Positions 48,024 through 57,420 of a DNA stretch of 64,000 nucleotides are shown here, piece by piece. Position numbers and translations under genes: made by a program. Source of the DNA: Robiginitomaculum sp. (GTDB taxonomy: Bacteria > Pseudomonadota > Alphaproteobacteria > Caulobacterales > Maricaulaceae); NCBI GenBank assembly GCA_030949705.1, contig JAUZSF010000022.1, positions 62,001 through 126,000 of the forward strand, written 5' to 3'. A model generated the notes under the pieces. That model searched no databases and was not told the origin of the DNA. It was given only the letters and a program-made list of their open reading frames with translations. The first letter of the stretch is position 1, and the number at the start of each line of letters is the position of its first letter.

Positions 48024-50263
48024 GATTTGTGCCGGATCATAAAGGGCCGAAGCGCGTTCAACGTGACCACGATGGAGGAAGACGACATGGCGATGGCGGC
48101 AATCATCGGGGTGACAAAGCCAAAGACGGCCAGCGGTACCGCCACCATGTTATAGCCTGCGGCAAAGCCAAAGTTTTGCAATATACGCCCCCGGGCGGCC
48201 CGGGAAATATCAATGGCGGTCAATATGGGGCCAAGCTTTTCGCCCTGCAAAACCATATCGGCAGCGGCCTGACTGGCATCGGCCGCACTGGCCAGGGACA
48301 TGGACACATTGGCCGCGGCCAGCGCCGGGGCATCGTTCAGCCCATCGCCAATCATCAGCACTTTTTTGCCATCGCTGACCAGGGCTTCAACCCGGGCAAT
48401 CTTTTCCTGTGGGGTCAGGCCAAAGGAAACGTGTTCTATGCCGGCCTCGGCGGCAGCGGCCCGTGCCGGGGCCTCGCGATCGCCAGAGAGCATTTCAACG
48501 CGAAGCCCCCGGGCCTTTAGTCCGGCCACCATCTGGGCCGCATCCTCGCGCATGGCATCTTCGAATATGAAATGCACCGGCGCGGCACCCTTGGCCACCA
48601 GCCACAGGCCAGAGCGGTCTTCATCCTGTTTTTCCACACCAGCCCAGTCGGCGCGGCCAAGGCGTACGCGGACGCCATCAATCGTGCCCTCTACGCCGTG
48701 CCCCGGGGTTTCCTCGGCATCCTTGGCCACAGCCCCCGGCCCCGCCAGATCGGCAATGGCACGCGATAACGGATGGCGGCTGGACCGGGCCAGCTTGGCC
48801 GCCAGTACCAGCGCATCAGCGCTGATCTCATCGGCATTGATCAGACGCGGTTTGCCAAGAGTCAGCGTGCCGGTTTTATCCACCAGAACCGTATCAATTT
48901 CGGCCAGTCTTTCCAGCGCATCTCCGGCCTTGACCAGCACGCCGCGTTTGAACAAACGCCCCACCGCCACAATCTGTACTGCCGGGGCCGCCAGCCCCAG
49001 TGCACATGGACAGGTGATGATCAGTACCGCCGCTGCGATCAGCACCGCATGGTGCACCCCGGCCCCAGCCACAATCCAGCCAATAAAGGACAGGGCCGCC
49101 AGCGTGTGCACAATGGGCACATAGGCCTGTGCGGCGCGGTCCGCCAGTTTGACAAAACGTCCGCGCGCGGTTTCCCCGGCCTCGACCAGGCGGGTTAGTT
49201 CTGCAAGAAGCGAATCTTCGGTGCGGGCGCTGGCCCGGACCACCAGCTTGTCGGTCAGATTGACCATGCCGGCGCGAATGGCATCGCCCGCCTTCACCAG
49301 ATCCGGCGCGCTTTCCCCGCTGACCAGCGCCATATCCACATCGGATCGCCCTTCGATGATCTGGCCATCCACCGGGGCGCGATCCCCGGGCCAGAGAATG
49401 ATCGTATCGCCGGGTTCAATATCGCGGGCCTGAACCGCATGGACGCTGCCATCTTCGGCAACCCGATTGGCGGTGGCGGCCTGCAATGACAACAGCTCGC
49501 GCGCCGCGAGGCGGGTTTGGCCACGCAGGCGATGATCCAGCCAGCGCCCGATAAGCAAAAAGAACAACAGCATGACTGCCGCATCGAAATAGGCGTGCTC
49601 GCCGCCGGTCATGGTCTCGTAAAGACTGACCCCCAGCGCCAGCAAGACCGCCAGCGAGATCGGCACATCCATATTGGCCTTGCCCTTGCGCAGGGACGCA
49701 AAGGCCGAACGAAAAAATGGCTGGCCGGCAAAGGCCGCCGCCGGCAAAGCAATCAGCGCCGACATCCAGTGAAAAAATACCCGGGTGGTGTCTTGCATTT
49801 CGCCATTAAATCCGGCCCAGACCGAAACCGAAAAGAGCATAATGTTCATGGCGGCAAAACCCGCCACCGCCATGCAAAGAAGCAGAAATCGTCCCTGTTT
49901 ATCGCGCATCTCCTCGGCCTCGCCCGGATCATAGGGAGACACCTGATAGCCCAGATCGGCGACGGTGCGGGCGATCAGGCCCGGATCGGCCGCCCCGGGG
50001 ATCCAGTTCACCGACAGTTTGCCGGTGGAAAGGTTGAGCTGGCTCAACTGTACGCCGGCAATGGCGTTGACGCCCTTTTCAATTTTGGAAATACACCCGG
50101 CGCAGCGGGCGCCACGTACCAGCAGATCCAGATGTGCCAAACCATCGTCTTCGGTGCGCACAAAGGCGCTAGGGTCCGCCGCGGCGCCCGGCATGGCCAC
50201 CGGCCCGCCCATGGTGGGGCAACCACGGTCCCGCGAATCAATTTCCGTATCGCCAATGCTCAT
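48020..50263 (-). CDS. ccoI: Copper-translocating P-type ATPase CcoI (FixI)
   Basis: A 747-residue P1B-type ATPase that exports copper to the periplasm for cbb3 oxidase. An N-terminal metal-binding domain has CAGC (54-57), the ion channel motif CPC is at 418-420, the phosphorylated DKTGT at about 462-466, and GDGLNDAPALAAANV near the C-terminus. CcoI-type rather than CopA-type is inferred from the ccoH and ccoS neighbours. It overlaps ccoH and ccoS by four bases each. Confidence 0.94.
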   Translation of the reverse strand: MSIGDTEIDSRDRGCPTMGGPVAMPGAAADPSAFVRTEDDGLAHLDLLVRGARCAGCISKIEKGVNAIAGVQLSQLNLSTGKLSVNWIPGAADPGLIARTVADLGYQVSPYDPGEAEEMRDKQGRFLLLCMAVAGFAAMNIMLFSVSVWAGFNGEMQDTTRVFFHWMSALIALPAAAFAGQPFFRSAFASLRKGKANMDVPISLAVLLALGVSLYETMTGGEHAYFDAAVMLLFFLLIGRWLDHRLRGQTRLAARELLSLQAATANRVAEDGSVHAVQARDIEPGDTIILWPGDRAPVDGQIIEGRSDVDMALVSGESAPDLVKAGDAIRAGMVNLTDKLVVRASARTEDSLLAELTRLVEAGETARGRFVKLADRAAQAYVPIVHTLAALSFIGWIVAGAGVHHAVLIAAAVLIITCPCALGLAAPAVQIVAVGRLFKRGVLVKAGDALERLAEIDTVLVDKTGTLTLGKPRLINADEISADALVLAAKLARSSRHPLSRAIADLAGPGAVAKDAEETPGHGVEGTIDGVRVRLGRADWAGVEKQDEDRSGLWLVAKGAAPVHFIFEDAMREDAAQMVAGLKARGLRVEMLSGDREAPARAAAAEAGIEHVSFGLTPQEKIARVEALVSDGKKVLMIGDGLNDAPALAAANVSMSLASAADASQAAADMVLQGEKLGPILTAIDISRAARGRILQNFGFAAGYNMVAVPLAVFGFVTPMIAAIAMSSSSIVVTLNALRPFMIRHKS

Positions 50264-50736
50264 AACCGCCCCTTAAAGGGAAACCCCCATTGATTGTCTT
50301 TGCGTATGGCCACGCCTTCAAACTCCATGGTGCGGGAGGGAAACTGGCTGGCATCCAGCGCCGCGCGATATTGCCCCGGCCCACTGGGCAGTAATTTCAA
50401 ATTTCTGTCTTCATGAGGCAGCCCCGGCCAAAACAAATGCACTGAAACACTAAGTCCGTCTACCGGCCCCTTGTCATTCTGGATGGTGACCAGGATAGCC
50501 TCATCATTTTCAATAATGAAATGGGCTTTCCATCCCTCGGCTCTGGCAATCTCGCGGGCCTCGATGGTTTGATTGTAATGGATGCCTTTCTGAAATGGAT
50601 GAGAAACGCTCATTCCCGGAAAGGTACCGGTGGCCTTGATAATAAAGATCGTATTGACCCCAATGATAATGCCGAAAAAGATAATCATCCCGGCCAGTAC
50701 GTGCCAGCCCTTTACTCTGTATGGTGTTTTTTTCAT
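50260..50736 (-). CDS. ccoH: cbb3 oxidase assembly protein CcoH (FixH)
   Basis: A 158-residue protein with one N-terminal helix (WHVLAGMIIFFGIIIGVNTI) and a periplasmic FixH domain with IEAREIARAEGW and the SQFPSRTMEFEG region. It is needed for stable assembly of cbb3 oxidase. It overlaps ccoG and ccoI by four bases each. Confidence 0.92.
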   Translation of the reverse strand: MKKTPYRVKGWHVLAGMIIFFGIIIGVNTIFIIKATGTFPGMSVSHPFQKGIHYNQTIEAREIARAEGWKAHFIIENDEAILVTIQNDKGPVDGLSVSVHLFWPGLPHEDRNLKLLPSGPGQYRAALDASQFPSRTMEFEGVAIRKDNQWGFPFKGRL

Positions 50737-52268
50737 GGCTTGCCTGACAGAAATACCGTCTTGTTGACGGCCCGTTCCCCGCCTCCAAGCTCTTGTACAA
50801 TAATGGAAACGGGTGTGGAAATTTTCAAGGTTTTGACCGTTTTTGCGGGCACCGTAACATAAATTTTGATTACCCGTACCTTATCGGGTTCTGCCACCAC
50901 CGTAACCGTCTTGCCATCGCTGTTCAGGCCTATGGCCTTTAGCGTACTGTCCTTGATCCCCTCTACGGAAACCTGGAATTTGCGAGTATTGGGCGCTTTG
51001 TTGATAATTTTCAGCGTATAGCCATTGCGCACCGAACCATCGGAAAGACGCACAAAGGTCGGGCTGCGATCCCGCAAGGTGTTCAAATCCAGGGTTGAAC
51101 GGGTCATCAGGCCATACGTCATGATTGCCGCAATGCCACCCACCAGAATGGCATAGAGAATAATACGAGGTCGAAACAGGCGATAAACCGGTTTTTCGCC
51201 TTTGGGCAAGCGTTTGCGGTTACGCTCCGTATCATAGGCAATCAGCCCTTTGGGCCTGCCTATTTTTTCCATCACGTCGTCGCAGGCATCAATGCACAAC
51301 GCACAATTGATGCATTCCAACTGGTCACCGTCGCGGATATCAATGCCCATGGGGCATACCGCCACGCACATTTTACAATCAATACAATCACCGCGCCCCT
51401 CCCAGCTATCGCCCTTTTTGTGCGGGCCGCGTGGCTCGCCGCGATAGGCTCGATAGGTAACCTCGAAACTGTCTTCGTCGGTCAAGGCCCCCTGGATACG
51501 CGGCCAGGGGCACATATAGGTACAGACCTGTTCGCGCATGGTGCCGGCCAGCGTATAGGTGGTGAAGGTCAAAATGGCGGTAAATAAATACGCCGATATG
51601 GGCGCCTGGCCGATAAAAAAGCCACGCACCACGGTGGGCGCATCCAGAAAATACAGGACAAACACGCCGCCGGTGAGAAATGAAATGAGCAGCCAGGCAC
51701 TATGCTTGATGATTTTTTTGACCAGTTTTTTGCCGCGCAAGGGTTTGCGCGCCAGTTTGATACGGGCATTACGATCCCCCTCAACCCAGCGCTCTACGGC
51801 AATGAACAGGTCCGTCCAGATGGTTTGAGGACAGGCATAACCGCACCACACACGACCAAACAGCGAGGTCGCCATAAAGAGGCCAAAGGCCGCCAGCATC
51901 AAAAGCCCGGTGATATAGTAAACCTCCTGGGGCCAGATCTCGATAAAAAAGAAATAAAAGCGCCGTCCGGCAAAGTCTGCCAGCACCGCCTGGTCTGGTG
52001 CTCCCGGCCCCCGATCCCATCGGATAAAGGGCACCACATAGTAAATCCCCAACAGGATAAACAGAAAAGCCCATTTGATTTTGCGATACGTTCCATGGGC
52101 CAGTTTCGGATAAATGGGGATACGTTTTTGATATAGCTCGCGATGTTCCGGCTTGTTTACCGCAGTCACATCTATTTTCTCAACGCCGGGGGCCGCGCGT
52201 TGTGATTTAGAGGATTGGGGCCCGCCGGTTTTACCCGACGAGCCCCCAATGATCGTAGTTTTTCCCAA
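50733..52268 (-). CDS. ccoG: cbb3 oxidase accessory ferredoxin CcoG (FixG/RdxA)
   Basis: A 511-residue membrane protein. After about five helices come two [4Fe-4S] ferredoxin motifs: CIDCKMCVAVCPMGID and CINCALCIDACD. The C-terminal half is an Ig-like periplasmic domain. CcoG reduces Cu(II) for cbb3 oxidase assembly. It overlaps ccoH by four bases and follows ccoP by a 29-base gap. Confidence 0.94.
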   Translation of the reverse strand: MGKTTIIGGSSGKTGGPQSSKSQRAAPGVEKIDVTAVNKPEHRELYQKRIPIYPKLAHGTYRKIKWAFLFILLGIYYVVPFIRWDRGPGAPDQAVLADFAGRRFYFFFIEIWPQEVYYITGLLMLAAFGLFMATSLFGRVWCGYACPQTIWTDLFIAVERWVEGDRNARIKLARKPLRGKKLVKKIIKHSAWLLISFLTGGVFVLYFLDAPTVVRGFFIGQAPISAYLFTAILTFTTYTLAGTMREQVCTYMCPWPRIQGALTDEDSFEVTYRAYRGEPRGPHKKGDSWEGRGDCIDCKMCVAVCPMGIDIRDGDQLECINCALCIDACDDVMEKIGRPKGLIAYDTERNRKRLPKGEKPVYRLFRPRIILYAILVGGIAAIMTYGLMTRSTLDLNTLRDRSPTFVRLSDGSVRNGYTLKIINKAPNTRKFQVSVEGIKDSTLKAIGLNSDGKTVTVVAEPDKVRVIKIYVTVPAKTVKTLKISTPVSIIVQELGGGERAVNKTVFLSGKP

Positions 52269-52297
52269 TCTGGCCTCCGGGGCCTTTCAATGTGTGT

Positions 52298-53173
52298 TTA
52301 TTCACCACCACCCAGCGAGTGAACATAAATGGCCAGGGCATCGATTTTCCATGGCTCCAACCGGCCATCCCAGGTCGGCATGACCCCTTGGCGGCTGTTG
52401 GTAATGGTTTCGGTAATGGTGGCCCGATCGCCGGCATAAAGCCAGTCCGCGTCCGTCAGATTTGGCGCACCCAGTTCACGGGTTCCCTTGCCATCTTCGC
52501 CGTGGCACATGGTGCAATTATCGGCAAACAGGGGTTGAGCCCGTGCCACCGCCGCCTTGTCGGCCTCACGACCCGAAAGCGATACCACATATTCAACCAG
52601 GTCTTTGATCTCGTCCTTGGTCAACAGGCCATCGCGGCCAAAGGCCGGCATTTGTGAAAAACGGGTATCATCGCCGGTCGAGCGAATACCATTGGTGATG
52701 GTATATTTGATATCTTCCAATGTGCCGCCCCACAGCCAGACATCATCCACCAGTGCCGGATAGCCAAAGGTCCCTACCCCGCCAGAACCATGACAGGTGG
52801 CGCAATTGTCGCCAAAGGCGGATTTGCCGGCCGCCATGGCAAAGTTCAGCATTTCGGGATTCTTTTCGACCTGGGTAATTGGTGTATTGGCCAATTGCTG
52901 TTCGGCCGGTCCACGAGAAGCCGCCAGCTTGACCATGTCTTTTTCAAATGTAGCCCGTTCTGAATAATGGCGCAGCCCCTTCAGATAGGTATCTGCCCAG
53001 GGCAAAGGCCAGGAGGGCATCAACACCATATAGACAATGGCAATGGCAATACAGCCGAACCAGATGGTCAGCCACCAGCGCGGCAGCGGGGTGTTCAGCT
53101 CTTTGATTCCATCCCATTCATGGCCCGTGGTTTCGGTACCGGAATGATCATCGATTTCTGGACGGTCTGACAT
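52298..53173 (-). CDS. ccoP: cbb3 oxidase diheme subunit CcoP
   Basis: A 291-residue inner-membrane protein with one helix at about 33-52 and two cytochrome c motifs: C124-A-T-C127-H128 and C220-T-M-C223-H224, with axial methionines in PAFG-type loops (SQMPAFGR and GVMPTWDG). It transfers electrons to CcoO. Its ATG overlaps the ccoQ stop (TAATG). Confidence 0.96.
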   Translation of the reverse strand: MSDRPEIDDHSGTETTGHEWDGIKELNTPLPRWWLTIWFGCIAIAIVYMVLMPSWPLPWADTYLKGLRHYSERATFEKDMVKLAASRGPAEQQLANTPITQVEKNPEMLNFAMAAGKSAFGDNCATCHGSGGVGTFGYPALVDDVWLWGGTLEDIKYTITNGIRSTGDDTRFSQMPAFGRDGLLTKDEIKDLVEYVVSLSGREADKAAVARAQPLFADNCTMCHGEDGKGTRELGAPNLTDADWLYAGDRATITETITNSRQGVMPTWDGRLEPWKIDALAIYVHSLGGGE

Positions 53174-53346
53174 TACTGATCCTCCTCGTTTTCAAGAGGT
53201 CCATCATTAAGAGGGATCTGCGCCGCTTCATCAAAGCGCCGCTGGTTTCCCGGCCACAAGGCGTACAGCAGGACCAGTGCAAACAGCAGGGCGAAATAGA
53301 CCAACCCCCAAGTCTGCGCAAACTTAGCTACATCTTCGTAATTCAT
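53173..53346 (-). CDS. ccoQ: cbb3 oxidase subunit CcoQ (FixQ)
   Basis: A 57-residue protein too short for the usual ORF cut-off. The minus-strand ATG at 53346 follows GGAGG eight bases away. It reads MNYEDVAKFAQTWGLVYFAL then a helix and the tail WPGNQRRFDEAA, the canonical CcoQ pattern. It stabilises the CcoP-CcoNO association. The stop overlaps the ccoP start. Confidence 0.94.
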   Translation of the reverse strand: MNYEDVAKFAQTWGLVYFALLFALVLLYALWPGNQRRFDEAAQIPLNDGPLENEEDQ

Positions 53347-53355
53347 GATCGCCTC

Positions 53356-54090
53356 CTAACGCAGATTGTCTTCGGCATCGGCTTCATAGGTTGAAAAATC
53401 AACCAGCGTGCCGAGCATTTGCAAATACGCGATCAGAGCATCCATTTCCGTCAGATGTTCCGGATCCCCATCAAAGTCACGAACATTGGCACCGGGATAG
53501 CGGGCCATAAAGCCATCATAGTCGTCGGCATATTCATCAACTTGCGTGGCCAGATCAGACTTGGCCGCTGCAATTTGCGCTTCGGTATAGGGCACGCCAA
53601 CAATTTTATTGGCCTTTAGATCGGCCTCGATGGTGCGTCCGTCCAGAATATTATCCAGCAGGAATTTGTAGGGCGGCATGACCGATTCAGGCACCACAGC
53701 CTGGGGATGGGTCAAATGCGCCAAATGCCAGGCATCGGAATATTTCCCGCCGACGCGGGCCAGATCCGGGCCCGTGCGCTTGGACCCCCATTGGAACGGG
53801 TGGTCATACATGCTTTCCGCCGCCAGGCTGTAATGACCATATCGTTCTGCCTCATCACGCAAGGGGCGGATCATCTGACTGTGACACAGATAGCACCCTT
53901 CGCGGATATAGACATTACGCCCGGTCAGCTCCAGCGGCGTATAAGGCCGCATGCCGTCCACTTTCTCGATCGTGCTGGAAAGGTAGAAGAGCGGTGCAAT
54001 TTCCACCAACCCGCCAATCGAGACCACGACCAGAATACCAAGGGTCAGGATCAGAGAGTTTTTCTCAAATATCTCATGTTTGAATTTCAT
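53356..54090 (-). CDS. ccoO: cbb3 oxidase monoheme subunit CcoO
   Basis: A 244-residue membrane cytochrome c. An N-terminal helix ([20 protein letters not shown]) precedes the heme motif C66-Y-L-C69-H70 in [13 protein letters not shown], followed by the conserved [20 protein letters not shown] and PYKFLLD regions. It is between ccoN and ccoQ, as in all cco operons. Confidence 0.96.
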   Translation of the reverse strand: MKFKHEIFEKNSLILTLGILVVVSIGGLVEIAPLFYLSSTIEKVDGMRPYTPLELTGRNVYIREGCYLCHSQMIRPLRDEAERYGHYSLAAESMYDHPFQWGSKRTGPDLARVGGKYSDAWHLAHLTHPQAVVPESVMPPYKFLLDNILDGRTIEADLKANKIVGVPYTEAQIAAAKSDLATQVDEYADDYDGFMARYPGANVRDFDGDPEHLTEMDALIAYLQMLGTLVDFSTYEADAEDNLR

Positions 54091-54100
54091 CTCTTTCTCC

Positions 54101-55758
54101 CTAGCTGGCGGCCGGTATGGCGCTGGTCAGTGGTGCCATATCCGGCACGCTTTCGCCTTTGCGCACGTCACCGCGGGCGGTGCGCCACAAATTGTACGCC
54201 ATGATTAGGGCCCCGATGAGGAACAACAGCCCCCCCGTTGCCCGGATGATGTAGTATGGATGCATCGCCTCAACGGTTTCCACGAAGGAATATTCCAGGA
54301 ACCCAAAGCTGTTATAGGCGCGCCACATCAGGCCCTGCATGATCCCGCTGACCCACATGGAGGTGATGTAGAACACAATCCCGATGGTGGAGATCCAGAA
54401 ATGCCATTCCACCAGATCGTTGGAATAGAGCCGTTTGCGTTTCCATACCCAGGGCACCAGACAATACATGGCTCCAAAGCTGACATAGGCCACCCAGCCA
54501 AGGGCCCCTGAGTGCACGTGGCCAATGGTCCAGTCGGTATAGTGCGACAGGGAGTTGACTGCCCGGATCGACATCACCGGCCCTTCAAAGGTGCTCATGC
54601 CATAAAAGGCAACCGAGACCACCAGCATGCGCATAACCGGATCGGTGCGCAGCTTGTCCCAGGCCCCCGAAAGGGTCATCAGACCATTGATCATCCCCCC
54701 CCCCAGGACGGCATCCACAGGGCAATCGAGAAGGTCATGCCAAGGGTCTGCGCCCACATGGGCAATGCCGTATAGTGCAAATGGTGCGGCCCGGCCCAGA
54801 TATAGATGAAAATCAGCGACCAGAAGTGCACAATGGACAGTCGGTAGGAATACACCGGGCGCTCGGCACGTTTGGGCACAAAGTAATACATCATCCCCAG
54901 AAAACCGGCAGTAAGGAAAAAGCCCACCGCATTATGGCCGTACCACCATTGGGTCATGGCGTCCTGAACCCCAGAGAAGAGCGAATAGCTCTTGTGCTCG
55001 GTCAGGCTGATCGGCACCGCGAGATTGTTGATGATGTGCAACATGGCCACGGTGACGATAAATGCCAGATAGAACCAGTTGGCCACATAAATGTGTTTGA
55101 TTTTGCGTTTCCACAAGGTGCCCAGAAACACCAGCAGATAAGCCACCCAGACAATGGTCAGCCAGATATCGATATACCATTCAGGCTCTGCATATTCCTT
55201 GCTTTGGGTGATGCCGCTGACATAGCCGGTGGCGGCCAGCACGATGAAGAGTTGATAGCCCCAGAATACAAACCAGGCCCAAACCCCGCCCGCCAGGCGG
55301 GCATGACAGGTGCGCTGCACCACATAGAACGAGGTCACCATCAGGGCATTGCCGCCAAAGGCAAAAATCACCGCCGAGGTATGTACCGGCCGTAATCGGC
55401 CAAAATTCATCCAGCCAAAGTCTGGATTGTACATTATGTTGGGGAATGCCAGTTGCGAGGCGATAATCACCCCGACCAGAAAACCAACCAGCCCCCAGAA
55501 AACCGTGGCTACAATGCCAGCCTTGATGATACCTTCTTCATATCGGGTCTGATCAAAATTCAGACCACTGGCGGCGCGCATAAAGAGCGCCGCAACGCCC
55601 AACGTAAAGGCGCCAAGAAGGATGACCGCATGAACCTTCATCAAAGGATCTTCGGTTTTGGCGGTTAAAAACAAACTGACCAGCGCCAGTACACTCAGAA
55701 ACACGCCCAGTGTCAGTACATCCAGTCCAATACCCTTGCGGGCAGCAGAGTCATTCAT
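54101..55758 (-). CDS. ccoN: cbb3-type cytochrome c oxidase catalytic subunit CcoN, apparent frameshift in a G10 tract
   Basis: Heme-copper oxidase subunit I that reduces oxygen with high affinity. Twelve helices and invariant histidines are visible in the two frames: [47 protein letters not shown], and after the break [14 protein letters not shown] and [14 protein letters not shown]. The break is in ten C on + (54695-54704); eight would read [19 protein letters not shown], the family sequence. Corrected length about 551 residues including the C-terminal loop; the start ATG at 55758 has GGGAG seven bases upstream. It heads the ccoNOQPGHIS operon. Confidence 0.93.
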
Positions 55759-55799
55759 GGTGAGGCTCCCCCTCATGCCACCGTGACCAGCCACGGCTT

Positions 55800-55814
55800 T
55801 TGATACTATATCAA
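55800..55814. promoter_or_regulatory. FNR/FixK-like inverted repeat upstream of ccoN
   Basis: TTGATACTATATCAA, 42 bases before the ccoN ATG. It has both half-sites TTGA and TCAA of the anaerobox but with seven bases between instead of the canonical six. Given the many one-base errors in this sequence, an extra base here would make a regular site, TTGAT-N4-ATCAA. Regulation of cco operons by FNR/FixK is usual in this class, so a role is probable but not shown. Confidence 0.5.
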
Positions 55815-55960
55815 CGATGATTTCAGCGTTTTCTCAAGGGCTTTACTGCCGTATATATTTGGATGCGCTAATATGTCGCATCTTGTACATTGGCCCTTCG
55901 CAAACGCGCAAACTTTCGCCAATGTTGCTGATGTTAAACAGATTCGAAGGCAGGTATAAA

Positions 55961-56233
55961 ATGAATTCACACGCTGTGCGGGTTATTTCCGGGATCAGGT
56001 CTACGGATTTGCGCCTGTTGATGGCTTTGTTGGCCGCCATTGCCTTTGTGGCGTCCTGCTTTTCCATGGCCGCTTTGTACCAGGATCCTTTTGCTCATCT
56101 GAAGCTATGTCTAGGTGATGAAGTGCCCGCTCCCAAAGACGGCGTGCTGGTGTTCTATGGGCATTGCGTCTGGTGTTATATGGCCGTGGGGCTGGGGCTG
56201 GCTGCCCTGATTGCACCGCCCAAGCAATCCTGA
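55961..56233 (+). CDS. Small membrane protein with a CxxC motif, unknown function
   Basis: A 90-residue protein starting at the ATG 55961 (AGG-type site upstream). It has two hydrophobic helices, LLMALLAAIAFVASCFSMAA and CYMAVGLGLAALIAP, and between them a short loop with an acidic LGDEVPAPKDG and the motif HCVWC. Overall it is like the small DUF2946-type metal-related membrane proteins but I cannot confirm that. It is divergent from ccoN and shares the intergenic region with the FNR-like site, so it could be a cbb3 partner or simply adjacent. It ends one base before the acetyltransferase stop. Confidence 0.65.
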   Translation: MNSHAVRVISGIRSTDLRLLMALLAAIAFVASCFSMAALYQDPFAHLKLCLGDEVPAPKDGVLVFYGHCVWCYMAVGLGLAALIAPPKQS

Positions 56234-57313
56234 TCAGGCCGGGTGAAACGCCATGGTGCGATCAAACCGGCGCAAGGCCCGCCCCGGCAGGCGCGATATC
56301 GGCCCCAAAGGCAAAGCCTCGAACCCGCGCTGAATGGCCTGCGCACTCTGGCGAAGTACCGCACCAAAGGAAGGGGCCAGTGCGGTGCCGGAACACACCG
56401 GCACCATATGGCCGCCAAACTCTCGCTTATAGCGATAATCCCCTACTCCCAAATGCATCTGGCCGATGCCGGATGCCGCATGATTTTCCAGCATTTTGAA
56501 CATCAGGGTATGGCCCGGACCAAAACGTGAAAACTGGGGATCATAGGCCGGGAACCAGTAATGGGCGGCCTGGGCGCTTTTCATGCCAAAATGCACCGCC
56601 ACCAGCGTGTTCCCAGCCCGCAGGGTGGAGAGTTGACCGACCAGATATTTGCTTTTGGCCTCGGCAATGGCTCGCAACAAGTTTCCAGTCCAGGGCACGG
56701 AAAACACATCAAAAAATCCGGTCGCCCGATATTGCGCACTTTTCCAGGCAAGCAAGGTGGTAAAAGCCGCCGGGTCCGGGTCATGCATGGTAAAGACCAG
56801 CTCGCCATGCTCACGCTCCAGACGGCGGGCATTGGCCTCGTATTTCTTGAACGTCTTTTTATGGGCGGCCAGCTGTATCGTGTACCAGTGCTCATAGCCT
56901 TTACTGAGATCAGCGGTATGACAGTCTTCTTGCGCCTCAAAACGGGTTGCAAAACTGGATTGCGTCGCGGGGATGAAGCTGAACGGATAAACGCTGATGC
57001 CGGCGGCCTGCAAAATGGCATTGATCTCAAATGTCATGCCGGGTTCCGCGATCAGTCCCTGAAAATCACCCAGCGGCCCGCCCAGAGGCAAGGCATAGCC
57101 CAAGGGCGCACGATGAAACGGAAAGAACCCCTTGATCGCGCCGCCAATTCTTAAAACTGCCACTTGTGTGTCGGCACGCACCCGATCACAGGCGAGCGCA
57201 AATTCAAGCGTGTAATACGGGCTGTGCAGCGCCGGGTCGGCCTGTTGAAAGGCCCGCCAGGCTTGGGCTTCCTCATAGGTAAGCGCGGAGGGTTTTTTGA
57301 CGTTTACGTCCAC
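56234..57313 (-). CDS. FemAB/CelD-type GNAT acetyltransferase
   Basis: A 359-residue protein with a CelD/BioF2-like (Acetyltransf_6) domain. Features: the N-terminal YYTLEFALACDRVRADTQVA, VAVLRIGGAIKGFFPFHRAP, an internal KKTFKKYEANARRLEREHGE, FHFGMKSAQAAHYWFPAYD-like core (VHFGMKSAQAAHYWFPAYD) and a C-terminal LGVGDYRYKREFGG. Such proteins act in exopolysaccharide loci, possibly acetylating or aminoacylating sugars. It stands at the left end of the polysaccharide locus, divergent from the flippase. Confidence 0.85.
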   Translation of the reverse strand: MDVNVKKPSALTYEEAQAWRAFQQADPALHSPYYTLEFALACDRVRADTQVAVLRIGGAIKGFFPFHRAPLGYALPLGGPLGDFQGLIAEPGMTFEINAILQAAGISVYPFSFIPATQSSFATRFEAQEDCHTADLSKGYEHWYTIQLAAHKKTFKKYEANARRLEREHGELVFTMHDPDPAAFTTLLAWKSAQYRATGFFDVFSVPWTGNLLRAIAEAKSKYLVGQLSTLRAGNTLVAVHFGMKSAQAAHYWFPAYDPQFSRFGPGHTLMFKMLENHAASGIGQMHLGVGDYRYKREFGGHMVPVCSGTALAPSFGAVLRQSAQAIQRGFEALPLGPISRLPGRALRRFDRTMAFHPA

Positions 57314-57420
57314 AATTCGTGGTTCCTGATTTTATTTTATTTTGTTCACCGAGAGTTAGTGCGTTTGTTCTACCCTATAAATCCTAACAACGCGCTAGCG
57401 CCCAAAGAACAGGATAAAAC
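57314..57420. promoter_or_regulatory. Divergent intergenic region of the polysaccharide locus
   Basis: The 107-base gap between the acetyltransferase and the flippase is AT-rich compared with its surroundings (TTTTATTTTATTTTG) and probably holds both promoters. AGGA lies seven bases before the flippase ATG at 57421. I cannot place -10 and -35 boxes with confidence. Confidence 0.4.

Noticed and set aside
49517-50293. A 258-codon + strand ORF over ccoI
   Set aside because: Antisense shadow of a P-type ATPase with complete motifs on the other strand.
54775-55395. A 206-codon + strand ORF over ccoN
   Set aside because: Antisense shadow; His/Gln-rich, as expected opposite a membrane protein.
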